From Streptomyces bikiniensis (GTDB lineage: Bacteria > Actinomycetota > Actinomycetes > Streptomycetales > Streptomycetaceae), in assembly GCA_000716465.1 (NCBI GenBank), contig JNWL01000008.1, positions 62,001 to 126,000 of the forward strand: DNA of 64,000 nt, in the 5' to 3' direction. Below the pieces are notes generated by a model. It worked only from the letters and a program-made list of their open reading frames with translations, was not told the origin of the DNA and made no database searches. A program made the translations under genes and the position numbers. This document shows positions 22,857-32,362 of the stretch, piece after piece. Position 1 is the stretch's first letter; every line of letters starts with the position of its first letter.

Positions 22857-24506
22857 TCACCCCTTGCTCACCGCCGCCAGGATCTCCGGCAGCCGGTTCG
22901 CCGTGCGCGGGGCCGCCAGCCGGAGGCCCGCCCACACCAGGAGCGCGCCGTAGAGGGTCCCGGCCGGGAAGAGGAGCCAGAGGAGGGAGTGGTGGTCGGC
23001 GACGCGGAAGTAGATCACCGCGCCGATCAGCGGGGCGCACAGCAGCGCCGCCACCAGCATGCCGCCGAAGATCGAGATCCAGGCCAGGCCCGCCTGCCCC
23101 GGGACCACGTTCTTGTACCCGCTGTCCTGCGGGATCGAGTACGGGAAGAGGGCCGAGGCCACCGCGCCCGTCCCCAGCATCGCGCCGAGCAGCCCGAACG
23201 CCAGGCCGAGCCCCTCCGGGAGGCGCCCCCAGTCGCCCAGGACGGCGCACGTCAGGGCCGTCACGAGGACCGTGAACGGCAGCGTGACGGCGAGCAGCGC
23301 GTACGCCCGCGCCCGCAGCTCGGCGTACGCGTCGGCCGGGGTCGAGAGGGTCTGCGCGACCATCCAGAACGCCGACGTGTCCTGCCCGAACTGGTTGTAC
23401 ATCAGCATGCCGAGCATGCCGGAGGCGAAACACGCCCAGTAGATCGAGCCCGCGCCCTGGAGCGCGTTGAACAGCGGCACGATCAGGCCGATGGCGAGCG
23501 AGGTCACCCACGCCGCCTTCGTCTTCGGGTCCCGCCACATGTACCGCAGGCTGCGCTCCATGACCGCGCCCGTCCGCCCGTCCGGCAGGAACCGGCCGAG
23601 GAACCCCGTGCCGTCCTTCCCGCGGGCGGCCGGGTCCGGGGCCGCGCCGATCGTGGAGCCGTCCGGCTCGACCATCAGGCGCACGAGGCTCCGCCGCCAC
23701 CAGTGCACGAGCCCGGCGAGCGCCGCCGCCGTGAGCAGCAGCCGGGCCGCCGCCACCGCGTACGCGCCCTCGCCCGCCGCGTCCACCGCGCCGATCGCGG
23801 CGGCGGGCGGCAGCCAGCCGACGACGGCCGCCGCCGGCTCGACCGCGTCCATCCCGCCCGGCTCGCTGAGCCGCTGGGCGGCGAAGTTCACGACCTGCAT
23901 GCCGACCGCGATGACCAGACCGCTGAGCAGCGCCAGGTCCCGGCCCTTGCGGGAGGTGAGCAGCCGGATGTTGGCGGCGGCCACGGCCCGCGAGAGCGCC
24001 ACGCACGTGACCGTCACCAGCGGGACGGCGAGCACGGCGACGCACGCCGCGGCGGCGCCGTGCGCCACGGACAGCGCCGCGCCGAACGCCAGGAGCAGCG
24101 TCAGCACGGGGCCGACGCCCACGAGCGAGGCCACGAGCAGCGCCCGGACCAGCGGGGCGGGGAGCAGCGGCAGCATCACGAGCCGCGACGGGTCGAGGGT
24201 CTCGTCGCCGCTCGGCACGAACAGCGGCATCACCGCCCACGCGAGCGCGACCACGCCGGTGAGGAGGATCGCGGCGGTGCCGGCGCTCTCGTGGCCCCTG
24301 AGGAGGACGAAGGCGAGGAACATCCCCGCCGCGAAGAGGACGCCGAAGACGGCGGAGACGACGTACGCGGCGGTCCGCCCGCCCGACTGGCGCAGCCCGT
24401 TGCGCAGCAGCGACAGCTTGAGCCGTACGAAGACGGAGGTGAGGGAGGGGGCGGGAGCGGAGGCGGGCGCGGAGGCGGGCGCGGGGGAGGAGGTGACGGC
24501 ACTCAT
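22857..24506 (-). CDS. Large ABC-2 type transporter permease
   Basis: 549-residue inner-membrane protein with about twelve hydrophobic segments after a Pro/Ala/Ser-rich cytoplasmic N-terminus of roughly 20 residues. Segments include VSAVFGVLFAAGMFLAFVLL, ILLTGVVALAWAVMPLFV and ISIFGGMLVAALLCAPLIGA. It forms an exporter with the ATPase at 24506: the start ATG at 24506 overlaps the ATPase stop (TGATG). Fused-length permeases of this kind are common in actinobacteria; substrate unknown. Confidence 0.87.
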   Translation of the reverse strand: MSAVTSSPAPASAPASAPAPSLTSVFVRLKLSLLRNGLRQSGGRTAAYVVSAVFGVLFAAGMFLAFVLLRGHESAGTAAILLTGVVALAWAVMPLFVPSGDETLDPSRLVMLPLLPAPLVRALLVASLVGVGPVLTLLLAFGAALSVAHGAAAACVAVLAVPLVTVTCVALSRAVAAANIRLLTSRKGRDLALLSGLVIAVGMQVVNFAAQRLSEPGGMDAVEPAAAVVGWLPPAAAIGAVDAAGEGAYAVAAARLLLTAAALAGLVHWWRRSLVRLMVEPDGSTIGAAPDPAARGKDGTGFLGRFLPDGRTGAVMERSLRYMWRDPKTKAAWVTSLAIGLIVPLFNALQGAGSIYWACFASGMLGMLMYNQFGQDTSAFWMVAQTLSTPADAYAELRARAYALLAVTLPFTVLVTALTCAVLGDWGRLPEGLGLAFGLLGAMLGTGAVASALFPYSIPQDSGYKNVVPGQAGLAWISIFGGMLVAALLCAPLIGAVIYFRVADHHSLLWLLFPAGTLYGALLVWAGLRLAAPRTANRLPEILAAVSKG

Positions 24507-25390
24507 CACTGCGCCCCGCCGCCGGCACCCGAACCCGTACCGTTCCCGGCGGAGCCCGTACCGCCCAGCCAGTCCAGCGAATCCCCCGCCGCCGCGCGCT
24601 CGTTCGCGCCCACCAGTTCCAGGAACGCCGCCTGGAGCGAGGGCGCGTCGCCGCGGACCTCGGCCAGCGGGCCCTGGGCCCGGATCCGGCCCGCCGCCAT
24701 GACGGCGACCCAGTCGCAGAGCGATTCGACCAGTTCCATGACGTGGCTGGAGAAGACGACGGTCGCGCCGGAGGCGGTGTACCGCTCCAGAACGCCCCGG
24801 ATGGTCTGCGCGGAGACCGGGTCCACGCCCTCGAACGGCTCGTCGAGGAAGAGGACCTCGGGGTTGTGCAGGAGCGCCGCCGCCAGGCCGATCTTCTTCC
24901 GCATGCCGGTCGAGTAGTCCACGACCAGCTTGTGCTGCGAGTCCGTCAGGCCGAGCACGTCGAGGAGTTGCGCGGCGCGCTTGTCGACCTCGTCGCCCGG
25001 CAGGCCGCGCAACCGGCCGCTGTACGCGAGGAGTTCGCGGCCCGAAAGGCGCTCGAAGAGCCGCAGGCCCTCCGGCAGGACGCCGATGCGGGACTTGACC
25101 CGGGCGACCGACTCGGGGTCGGCCCACACGTCGTCCCCGGCGACCAGGATGCGCCCGTGGTCGGGCCGCAACAGGCCGGTGATCATGGAGAGCGTGGTGG
25201 TCTTGCCCGCTCCGTTGGGCCCGACGAGCCCGATGAACCTGCCCGCGGGCAGCACGAGATCGATCCCGTCCACCGCGATCTGCTGCCCGAAGCGCTTCCA
25301 CAGCCCTTCGACCCGCACGGCGGGCGCGGCACCGTCCCCCGGTGCCGTGCCCGCCTTCTCGAACGCTCCTCCTGATGCCTGGTCAGGCAT
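24506..25390 (-). CDS. ABC transporter ATP-binding protein
   Basis: 294-residue ATPase for the permease at 22857. Walker A GPNGAGKT near residue 57-64, signature YSTGMRKKIGLAAAL, Walker B VLFLDEPFEGVDP, switch His in SSHVMELVE. The Q-loop region PEGLRLFERLSG is typical of ABC-2 exporters. Gly/Ser-rich C-terminal tail. ATG 25390; the two genes form an operon with a one-base-offset overlap. Confidence 0.93.
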   Translation of the reverse strand: MPDQASGGAFEKAGTAPGDGAAPAVRVEGLWKRFGQQIAVDGIDLVLPAGRFIGLVGPNGAGKTTTLSMITGLLRPDHGRILVAGDDVWADPESVARVKSRIGVLPEGLRLFERLSGRELLAYSGRLRGLPGDEVDKRAAQLLDVLGLTDSQHKLVVDYSTGMRKKIGLAAALLHNPEVLFLDEPFEGVDPVSAQTIRGVLERYTASGATVVFSSHVMELVESLCDWVAVMAAGRIRAQGPLAEVRGDAPSLQAAFLELVGANERAAAGDSLDWLGGTGSAGNGTGSGAGGGAQ

Positions 25391-25456
25391 GCTCCGTCAG
25401 CCCCTCGGTCGTCCCCGTCATGACGGGCCCCACCCTACGGCGGGGCCCGTGGGGCT

Positions 25457-25508
25457 CATGGAACCCATGGAACCCATGGAACCCACGGGGCCACGGGGCC
25501 ACGGGGCC
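25457..25508. repeat. Two adjacent short tandem repeats
   Basis: CATGGAACC repeated three times (9-bp period, 25457-25483) runs directly into ACGGGGCC repeated three times (8-bp period, 25485-25508). They lie between the ATPase start and the next gene end and are likely slippage products. Confidence 0.8.
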
Positions 25509-25523
25509 TGCGGGGGCCCGGGG

Positions 25524-26204
25524 TCAGGAGGCGCGGGACGCCCTCGCGTCCGCCGCCTCGCGCCCGCACGCGTACGCGAGGGCGCTGATCAGCTCCTCCG
25601 CGTCGGGGAGCCAGCGGTTCGCCGGGGTGGGGCGGCGGGCCCACTGCACGGCGCCCCGGCCGCCGATCCGGGTCGGCGGGGCCGCCACGTAGTGCCCCTC
25701 GCCGCGCGTGACGAGGTCGAGGGAGGACGGGATCCAGCCCAGCTTGCGGACGAGCTCCGGGACCTTGGTCGCGGCGCCCGGCAGCACGAAGAAGTACATC
25801 CGGCGCTCCGGGGAGCAGGTCACCGGGCCGAGCGTCAGCTCCATCCGCTCCATGCGGGCGAGCGCGAGGAAGCCCGCCGACTCGGAGACCTCGATCGCGT
25901 CGAAGGTGCGTCCGGTCGGCAGCAGGATCGAGGACTTCGGCTGCTTCGACCACATCCGGCGGGCGCCGACCCCGCTGCCGGTCGCCTGGGTCGACCAGTC
26001 GGGCCGGGACGCGTGGGCACCCGGCAGCGCGCAGTCGTCCGCGCCGCAGGAGCAGCGCTCCCTGCCTTCGGCGGCTTCCAGCCAGGTCCCCGGGAACACG
26101 TCCCAGTGCCGCTCTTCCGCGTACCGCACGGCGCTGTCAAGCAGCTGCTCGCTCCGCTGCTCGGGGACCCGCGCGGCCTCCGTGACTCCCATGGTCTCTT
26201 CCAC
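25524..26204 (-). CDS. Bifunctional primase/polymerase (AEP)-like protein
   Basis: About 226 residues. N-terminal part has the AEP-like start AVRYAEERHWDVFPGTWL and a Cys cluster CSCGADDCALPGAH (about residues 50-63), then ILLPTGRTFDAIEV and a C-terminal ARRPTPANRWLPDAEELI. These match the Streptomyces prim-pol-like family recalled from memory; the acidic catalytic residues are not obvious, so polymerase activity is doubtful. GTG 26204 (reads VEETMG) is favoured, ATG 26192 is the alternative. Divergent from the NsdA-like regulator. Confidence 0.75.
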   Translation of the reverse strand: MEETMGVTEAARVPEQRSEQLLDSAVRYAEERHWDVFPGTWLEAAEGRERCSCGADDCALPGAHASRPDWSTQATGSGVGARRMWSKQPKSSILLPTGRTFDAIEVSESAGFLALARMERMELTLGPVTCSPERRMYFFVLPGAATKVPELVRKLGWIPSSLDLVTRGEGHYVAAPPTRIGGRGAVQWARRPTPANRWLPDAEELISALAYACGREAADARASRAS

Positions 26205-26473
26205 GGTGAGCACAACTCCCCGCACCACCCGGGGTTACGGGCGGCGCGGAGAAGCGGGGTGGCGCAACGATTCCGCACGCGGGGCGCACCGGTGCACGGA
26301 CGGGGGCGCGCGGAGGGCCGGGGCGCGGGGGCGGGTACCCACAGGTGGGGGCGCCGGCGAGGACTCGCGGCCGACGTGTCCGGTTTCGCGTGTTCGCATC
26401 GGCATTGACCGGATATTCACCGGGCAGTGATCCCTTCTCCGACGATCACCCGCACGGTTCCAGGGGGTACCAC

Positions 26474-27856
26474 ATGGCAGCCAGGCCACTCGTCCCGCGT
26501 CAGGTCAACGAACGGCTCCAGGCGCTCATCCAGGAGGCGGCCTGCTCCAACGCCGGCCTCGCCCGCAGGGTCAACACGGTCGGCGCGGAGCGCGGCCTCG
26601 ACCTGCGGTACGACAAGACGTCCGTGGCGCGCTGGCTGCGCGGGCAGCAGCCGCGCGGCCGGGCGCCCGGGATCATCGCGGAGGCGCTGAGCCGCAAGCT
26701 GGGCCGCACGGTCACCATCGACGAGGTCGGCATGGCCAACGGCCGGAACCTCGCCGCCGGGGTGGGACTCCAGTTCGCGCCGACCGTGCCCGGGGCCATC
26801 GAGCAGGTCTGCGAGCTGTGGCGCAGCGACGTGGGGCACCGGGAGTTCCTGGCCGGGTCCACGGTGGCGGCCTCCGCCCTGGTCGAGCCCAGCCGGGACT
26901 GGCTGATCACGGTGCCGGACGCGCACGTGGCCCGGACGGCGGGGGCCCGCGTCGGGGTCGCGGACGTGGCGGCCGTACGGGAGACGACGGCCGCGCTGGT
27001 CGACCTCGACCGGCGGTTCGGCAGCGGGCACGTGCGCCCGGTGGTGGTGCACTACCTGGACAGCGTGGTGTCGGGGATGCTGTCCGGCTCGTACCGGGAG
27101 GCGGTGGGCAGACAGCTCTTCGCGGCGGCCGCCCGGCTGACCGAGCTGGCCGGGTACATGGCGGTGGACACCGGCGAACCGGGCCTGGCCCAGCGGTACT
27201 ACATCCAGGCGCTGCGGCTCGCGCAGGCGGCCGGGGACCGGGGCTACGGCGGCTACGTGCTCGCCGCCTCGATGAGCCATCTCGCCGCGCAGCTCGGAAA
27301 CCCGCGGGAGATCGCCCAGTTGGCGCGGGCGGCGCAGGAGGGGGCGCGCGGGAAGGTGCCGCCCCGGGCGGAGTCGATGTTCCTGGCGGCCGAGGCGCGC
27401 GGGCACGCCCTGATGGGCGACGTCCGGGCTTTCGAGGAGGCGGCGGGCGGCGCCGTGCGGGCCCTGGAGCGGGCCGATCCGGAGGCGGGCGACGAGCCCG
27501 TGTGGATCACCCACTTCGACCACGCGTACCTGGCGGACGAACTGGCCCACTGCTACCGGGACCTGGGCCGCGCGGAGGCGGCGGCGCGGGCGGCGGAGGA
27601 GTCGGTCGCCGGGCACCCGGAGACGCGGGCGCGGCGGCGGGCGATCGGCCTCGCCCTGCTCGCGGCGGCGCAGATCCAGCAGCGCGAGGTGGAGCAGGCC
27701 TGCCGCACGGGCGCCCGGGCGCTCGAACTCCTGGGCACGCTCCGCTCGTCGCGCGGCATGGAGTACCTGGACGACCTGAGGGACCGCCTGGAACCGTTCT
27801 CGGGGGAGGCGGCGGTACGGGAGTTCGGGGTGCGGATGGAGCTGTACGCGGTCTGA
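26474..27856 (+). CDS. NsdA-like regulator (HTH + TPR-like repeats)
   Basis: 460-residue cytosolic regulator. N-terminal XRE-like HTH (residues 5-70: NAGLARRVNTVGAERGLDLR, TSVARWLRGQQPRG), then helical TPR-type repeats over about 230-445 (YYIQALRLAQAAGDRGYGGY, LADELAHCYRDLGRAEAAAR). This is the layout of NsdA and its paralogues, which restrain sporulation and antibiotic production in Streptomyces; which paralogue this is cannot be told from sequence alone. ATG 26474 follows GGGGG. No adjacent partner gene. Confidence 0.82.
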   Translation: MAARPLVPRQVNERLQALIQEAACSNAGLARRVNTVGAERGLDLRYDKTSVARWLRGQQPRGRAPGIIAEALSRKLGRTVTIDEVGMANGRNLAAGVGLQFAPTVPGAIEQVCELWRSDVGHREFLAGSTVAASALVEPSRDWLITVPDAHVARTAGARVGVADVAAVRETTAALVDLDRRFGSGHVRPVVVHYLDSVVSGMLSGSYREAVGRQLFAAAARLTELAGYMAVDTGEPGLAQRYYIQALRLAQAAGDRGYGGYVLAASMSHLAAQLGNPREIAQLARAAQEGARGKVPPRAESMFLAAEARGHALMGDVRAFEEAAGGAVRALERADPEAGDEPVWITHFDHAYLADELAHCYRDLGRAEAAARAAEESVAGHPETRARRRAIGLALLAAAQIQQREVEQACRTGARALELLGTLRSSRGMEYLDDLRDRLEPFSGEAAVREFGVRMELYAV

Positions 27857-27990
27857 GCCCGCCCCGGGGGAGCGGTACGGACCGGGCGCGTGAATCAGTT
27901 CTGTAACCGGTCTCACACGTGTGTGCGGACCCCCGGGCCCAGCCGGTAGCGTGAACCGACGATTCCGTAGGTCCATCAGTAGGAGTCCCG

Positions 27991-29424
27991 GTGACGCAGA
28001 ACGGACAGGGTCCGGAGCCGCAGTACCCGGCGGTGCCCCCCGCGCACGACGGTGCCCACGGGGGAGCGCGGCCGTGGGACGGCGGCTGGGCCCCCGCCGG
28101 CGGTCAGCCGGGCGGACAGCCGCTGCCGCCCGCGCAGCCGCTGCCCCCGGAGGCGGCACCGGGCGCCGCCGACCTGCAGTCCACGCAGTACCTGCCGCCG
28201 ATACCCCCGCAGCCCGGCTACGGCTACCCGGGCCCGGGGCCCGCCGCCGACCTCCAGGCGACCCGGCACATCGCCCCGGTGCCGGGCGCGATGCCGCCGG
28301 CGCAGGCCCCGCAGCCGGGCTACGGCTATCCGCCGGCCCAGGCGCAGACCTCCCAGCCGGGCTACGGCTACCCGCACCCGGCCGCCGCCGACCTGCAGGC
28401 CACCCAGCACATCGCGCCGGTGCCGCCGCAGCGGGGCGGCGGGGACTCGACCCAGTTCCTGGGCACGGGACCACTGGCGCACCAGGGCGGACCCGGCCAG
28501 GGCGGACCCGGCCAGGCCGGGGCCTCCGACGCGACCCAGTACATCGCCCCCGTCCCCCCGGGCGCCCCCGTACCCCCGGCCGCGTCCGGCGAGCGGCAGC
28601 CGCCCGCCGAGTTCGACAGCCTCTTCCGCACGGAGGCGCCCCGGGCCCCGCAGCAGCCCCAGCCCTCGCAGGGCTACCGGCCTCCGCCGCCGGCCCCCGC
28701 CCCGTACCAGCAGCAGCCGCCGCAGCCCCCGCAGCAGGGGTACGGCCACCAGGACGCCTACTACGACGACGAGCCCGCGCCGCGCCGCAAGTCGCCGGTC
28801 GCCCTGATCGCCGTCGTCGTCGTCGGCTGCGCGGCCGTCGGCCTCGGCGCCGGGGCCCTGCTCAGCGGCGGCGAGGACGACAAGCAGGGACCCGAGAAGA
28901 GCGGTTCGACCGTGGCGGCGACCTCCTCCGCGCCGCCCGCCGAGCAGCCGGCGGAGCAGGCGGCCGATCCGGCGGAGGCGCAGGCGCGGGAACTGGGCAA
29001 GCTCCTCGCGACCAGCAGCGACAGCCGGGACACCGTGATCAACTCGGTCGCTTCCATCAACCGGTGCAAGAACCTGGACAAGGCCGCCGCGGACCTGCGG
29101 GGCGCCGCCGAGCAGCGCCGGGGCCTGATCACCAGGCTCCAGTCCCTGTCGGTCGACAAGGTCCCGGACAACGCCCGGCTGACCGCCGCGCTCGTCGAGG
29201 CCTGGAAGGCCTCCGCGTCCGCCGACGACCACTACGCGGCCTGGGCCGAGCAGGTGAAGGCGAAGGACGGCTGCAAGGGCGGCAAGGCCCGCAGGACGGA
29301 CAACCTGGGCGCGGCGGAGAAGGACAGCGGGGACGCCACCCGGGCCAAGAAGAAGGCGGCCGGGCTGTGGAACCCGACCGCCGAGAAGTACGGACTGGAG
29401 AGGCGCGCCTACCACCAGCTCTGA
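27991..29424 (+). CDS. Pro/Gln-rich single-pass membrane protein with repeated T-x-x-I/L motifs
   Basis: 477 residues. Residues 1-265 are disordered, cytoplasmic and rich in Pro, Gln and Gly, with QPGYGYP repeats and five Thr motifs TQYL (65), TRHI (91), TQHI (138), TQFL (154) and TQYI (182), mostly preceded by ADLQA and followed by APVP. One membrane helix at about 268-291, then an extracellular helical domain with two Cys (NRCKNLDK, KDGCKG). GTG 27991 follows TAGGAG. The Thr motifs look like Ser/Thr-kinase sites read by FHA domains. A CACACGTGTG palindrome lies upstream (27914-27923). Confidence 0.78.
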   Translation: MTQNGQGPEPQYPAVPPAHDGAHGGARPWDGGWAPAGGQPGGQPLPPAQPLPPEAAPGAADLQSTQYLPPIPPQPGYGYPGPGPAADLQATRHIAPVPGAMPPAQAPQPGYGYPPAQAQTSQPGYGYPHPAAADLQATQHIAPVPPQRGGGDSTQFLGTGPLAHQGGPGQGGPGQAGASDATQYIAPVPPGAPVPPAASGERQPPAEFDSLFRTEAPRAPQQPQPSQGYRPPPPAPAPYQQQPPQPPQQGYGHQDAYYDDEPAPRRKSPVALIAVVVVGCAAVGLGAGALLSGGEDDKQGPEKSGSTVAATSSAPPAEQPAEQAADPAEAQARELGKLLATSSDSRDTVINSVASINRCKNLDKAAADLRGAAEQRRGLITRLQSLSVDKVPDNARLTAALVEAWKASASADDHYAAWAEQVKAKDGCKGGKARRTDNLGAAEKDSGDATRAKKKAAGLWNPTAEKYGLERRAYHQL

Positions 29425-29449
29425 GCGGCCGGACCCGCCCCCCAGGGGG

Positions 29450-30733
29450 TCAGGTCACGGCGAGGAGCGTCTCGCCGACGTCGACGAAGCCGGGCTTCTG
29501 CGCCACCAGCTGTCCCTGGCGCACCACTTGGAAGGTCACCTGGTGGTTGACGATCCGGGGGAAGCCGGAGGCGCCGAGCAGGTCCGCGTACTTCCAGCGC
29601 AGGGCCGGGGTGAGGCCGCCGGTGTCGATCCGCTCGCCCCGGTCGAGGGCGTGGGCGATCTCCGTGGCCGTGATCCGGTCCCGGTCCAGGGACTCCACGA
29701 CCTGCTTGAGGACCGTGTAGGCGATCCAGGTGGTCTGGACGCCCGTGTCGGCCGGGTCGACCCGGTTGTCGACGAACGCGTGCTCCTGGACGACCTTGCG
29801 CATCGGCGCCCAGCTCTTGTCGCCCGCCTCCGGGTACCAGCCGGTGACGAACGCCCCCTCGAAGGGGCTGTGGGAGCCGCCGGTGCGGTCGATCACGGGC
29901 TGGTCGACGCTGCCGAGGATCGAGGAGATGCGGACGTGCCCGCCCTTGCCGTCCCGCCCGCCGCGCCGCTTCTCCTCCGGCAGCCGGCGGAAGGAGTCGA
30001 AGAAGATCTGGGTGCGCTCGCCGAGCACGGCGGTCACGCAGCCGCCCGCGCCCTTCGCCCCGGACCTGGCCCTGCCCGCCTGCCGGGTGTACTCGCCGGC
30101 GTCCTCGGCGGCCGGGATGTCGAGGGCGCCGCCGTGCTTCGCCCGGCGCAGGCCGGAGTCGAGCAGGGCGGGCAGCCGGTCCCCGCCGACGGTGTCGGGC
30201 CGGACGAGGGCGACCTTCTCGCAGACGCTGGCGAGCTGCATGCCGTGCCCGGCGACGAGGGAGGCCTGTCCGCCGTTGACGGGGTACGAGAGCGGGCTGG
30301 TGAACTCGTCGTCGGTGACGCCGTAACCGCCGATGTACGGGATGCCGGCCGCTTCGAGGGCGTTCATGAAGTCGCGCCCGTGCTGGCTGTACGAGCCGAC
30401 GACGGCGACCGCCTTCTGGTCGATCGCCTGGCGGGCGCAGTCGGCGGCGCCCTCGGAGGTGTTGCGCTCGTTGCAGGTGAGGACGCGCAGTTCGTGGCCG
30501 TCGATGCCGCCCGAGGAGTTCACCCAGCGGGCGAAGGCCTGCGCCATGGCGGGCATGCCGGGCATGTTGGTGGCCTTGGTCCGGTCGGGGGCCCAGGTCA
30601 TCACGGTGAGGGGCTCCCGGGAGTCCCCGGCGGAGCCGGGGAGCACGCCGCATCCGGTGAGCAGCGACGCTCCGGCCGCCGTGGCCGTGACGTACGCGAG
30701 GAGTGGGGTCAGTCGCCTGCCGGTCATGGACAC
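29450..30733 (-). CDS. Substrate-binding lipoprotein (branched-chain amino acid / ANF-receptor type)
   Basis: About 427-residue exported lipoprotein. Signal peptide with lipobox LLTGC (Cys about residue 28), then a periplasmic-binding type I fold (TKATNMPGMPAMAQAFARWV, AVAVVGSYSQHGRDFMNALE, GIPYIGGYGVTDDEF). No permease or ATPase genes accompany it, so it may be an orphan sensor rather than a transporter part. GTG 30733 gives the best ribosome spacing after GGGAGG; ATG 30739 and ATG 30727 are in frame. Confidence 0.78.
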   Translation of the reverse strand: MSMTGRRLTPLLAYVTATAAGASLLTGCGVLPGSAGDSREPLTVMTWAPDRTKATNMPGMPAMAQAFARWVNSSGGIDGHELRVLTCNERNTSEGAADCARQAIDQKAVAVVGSYSQHGRDFMNALEAAGIPYIGGYGVTDDEFTSPLSYPVNGGQASLVAGHGMQLASVCEKVALVRPDTVGGDRLPALLDSGLRRAKHGGALDIPAAEDAGEYTRQAGRARSGAKGAGGCVTAVLGERTQIFFDSFRRLPEEKRRGGRDGKGGHVRISSILGSVDQPVIDRTGGSHSPFEGAFVTGWYPEAGDKSWAPMRKVVQEHAFVDNRVDPADTGVQTTWIAYTVLKQVVESLDRDRITATEIAHALDRGERIDTGGLTPALRWKYADLLGASGFPRIVNHQVTFQVVRQGQLVAQKPGFVDVGETLLAVT

Positions 30734-30847
30734 GCACATTTCCTCCCCAGGGGTAACGCGGGAGTGAGCGCGGGTCGACGGTGGGTGACGGGACGGTGAA
30801 TTGCGGGGGTCGGGCGGGGGTGGGTCCGCTTGCCGGACAGGGGAACG

Positions 30848-30859
30848 TACGATCGAAAC
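30848..30859 (+). promoter_or_regulatory. Candidate leaderless -10 box
   Basis: TACGAT (30848-30853) followed by six bases and GTG at 30860, supporting that GTG as the start of a leaderless transcript. A GTCCG-CTTGC-CGGAC dyad lies just upstream. Confidence 0.45.
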
Positions 30860-31447
30860 GTGTCCAGTCCCGCCATCGACCCCGCCACCGGCCCGGGCCC
30901 CGGTCCGCACACCGGCCGGGCCTCCGGTCCGGCCCCCGATCCGTCCCCCGGTCCGGTCTCCGGTCCCGGGAACCCTTCCCGTCGCGGCCGTCGCTCCTCC
31001 ACCATGGGCGGCATGCCGCTCAACGACATGCCGTGGTGGCGCTGGCGCAGCAACGTGCGCTCGGCGCTGCACATGCTCTCGGACCCCGTGTTCCACGAGA
31101 CGACCTGGCTGGCCGGCCGGGAGGGGTACGGCGACGTCACCGACGCCGTCTACCGCCTGGTCGAGGACACCTGGCTCGACAACTGGTCCGCCGAGAAGTA
31201 CGTCGGCGCGATCTTCCGGGACTCCGGCGAGGCCGCCCTCGTCGACGTCGCCGTCCTGCGGGTGCTGCGCATCCTGCACCAGGTCGGACCCGACGCGCCC
31301 GTCTCCGCCTACCTGGAGCACCAGGGCTGGCCGGAGGCCGTACGGGCCGCCCGCGAGGCCCACGTGCGCCTCGCGCTCGCCGACGGAGAGGACCCCGACG
31401 CGCCCCCGCGCTCCCTCGACCTGCTCCGTATCATGACGCGGTCCTGA
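30860..31447 (+). CDS. SCO4402-family conserved hypothetical protein
   Basis: 195 residues. A low-complexity Pro/Gly/Ser N-terminus of about 50 residues precedes a conserved globular part (MPWWRWRSNVRSALHMLSDP, YRLVEDTWLDNWSAEKYVGA, RVLRILHQVGPDAPVSAYLE). The family name is recalled, not computed. GTG 30860 is supported by the leaderless promoter geometry. Function unknown; about 60 bases upstream of purU on the same strand. Confidence 0.72.
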   Translation: MSSPAIDPATGPGPGPHTGRASGPAPDPSPGPVSGPGNPSRRGRRSSTMGGMPLNDMPWWRWRSNVRSALHMLSDPVFHETTWLAGREGYGDVTDAVYRLVEDTWLDNWSAEKYVGAIFRDSGEAALVDVAVLRVLRILHQVGPDAPVSAYLEHQGWPEAVRAAREAHVRLALADGEDPDAPPRSLDLLRIMTRS

Positions 31448-31506
31448 ACCGTTCCGCCTGCCGGACGGTGCGCCTCGCACCCGGCCGGGTGTGGCAGGCT
31501 GACGGG

Positions 31507-32358
31507 ATGACCGACCAGTACGTCCTCACCCTCTCGTGCCCCGACAAGCAGGGCATCGTGCACGCCGTGTCGAGCTACCTCTTCATCACGGGGTGCAACA
31601 TCGAGGACAGCCAGCAGTTCGGGGACCGGGACACCGGGCTCTTCTTCATGCGGGTCCACTTCTCGGCCGAGGCGCCCGTGGACGTGGAGAAGCTGCGGGC
31701 CAGCTTCGCGGCGGTCGGCGACGCCTTCGGCATGGAGTGGCGGATCGACCGGGCCGACCAGCGCATGCGGGTCGTGCTCATGGTGTCGAAGTTCGGGCAC
31801 TGCCTGAACGACCTGCTGTTCCGCTCCCGGATCGGGGCGCTGCCGGTGGAGATCGTGGCCGTCGTCTCCAACCACACGGACTTCGAGGAGCTGGTCGGCT
31901 CGTACGGGGTCCCGTTCCGGCACATCCCCGTCACCAAGGACACCAAGGCGGAGGCCGAGGGCAGGCTGCTCGACCTCGTCCGCGAGGAGGACGTCGAGCT
32001 GGTCGTCCTCGCCCGCTACATGCAGGTCCTCTCCGACGACCTCTGCAAGCAGCTCTCCGGCCGGATCATCAACATCCACCACTCCTTCCTGCCGAGCTTC
32101 AAGGGCGCCAAGCCCTACCACCAGGCGCACGCCCGGGGCGTGAAGCTGATCGGCGCGACCGCCCACTACGTGACGGCGGACCTCGACGAGGGCCCGATCA
32201 TCGAGCAGGAGGTCGAGCGCGTCGGCCACGAGGTGACCCCGGACCAGCTCGTCGCGATCGGCCGCGACGTCGAGTGCCAGGCCCTCGCCCGCGCGGTCAA
32301 GTGGCACGCGGAGCACCGCATCCTGCTCAACGGCAGCCGCACGGTCGTCTTCGCCTAG
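31507..32358 (+). CDS. purU: Formyltetrahydrofolate deformylase PurU
   Basis: 283-residue cytosolic enzyme that hydrolyses 10-formyl-THF to formate and THF, balancing one-carbon pools and supplying formate for PurT-type purine synthesis. N-terminal ACT domain (LTLSCPDKQGIVHAVSSYLF, about 6-25) and C-terminal formyl-transferase fold with IINIHHSFLPSFKGAKPYHQ (catalytic His) and TADLDEGPIIEQEV (Asp). Length is normal. ATG 31507 sits six bases after a CAGGCT -10-like box, so the mRNA may be leaderless. Confidence 0.96.
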   Translation: MTDQYVLTLSCPDKQGIVHAVSSYLFITGCNIEDSQQFGDRDTGLFFMRVHFSAEAPVDVEKLRASFAAVGDAFGMEWRIDRADQRMRVVLMVSKFGHCLNDLLFRSRIGALPVEIVAVVSNHTDFEELVGSYGVPFRHIPVTKDTKAEAEGRLLDLVREEDVELVVLARYMQVLSDDLCKQLSGRIINIHHSFLPSFKGAKPYHQAHARGVKLIGATAHYVTADLDEGPIIEQEVERVGHEVTPDQLVAIGRDVECQALARAVKWHAEHRILLNGSRTVVFA

Positions 32359-32362
32359 ATCT

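Noticed and set aside
25457..25508. Regulatory iteron array
   Set aside because: Two short simple repeats of different period, best explained by slippage; no origin or binding motif near.
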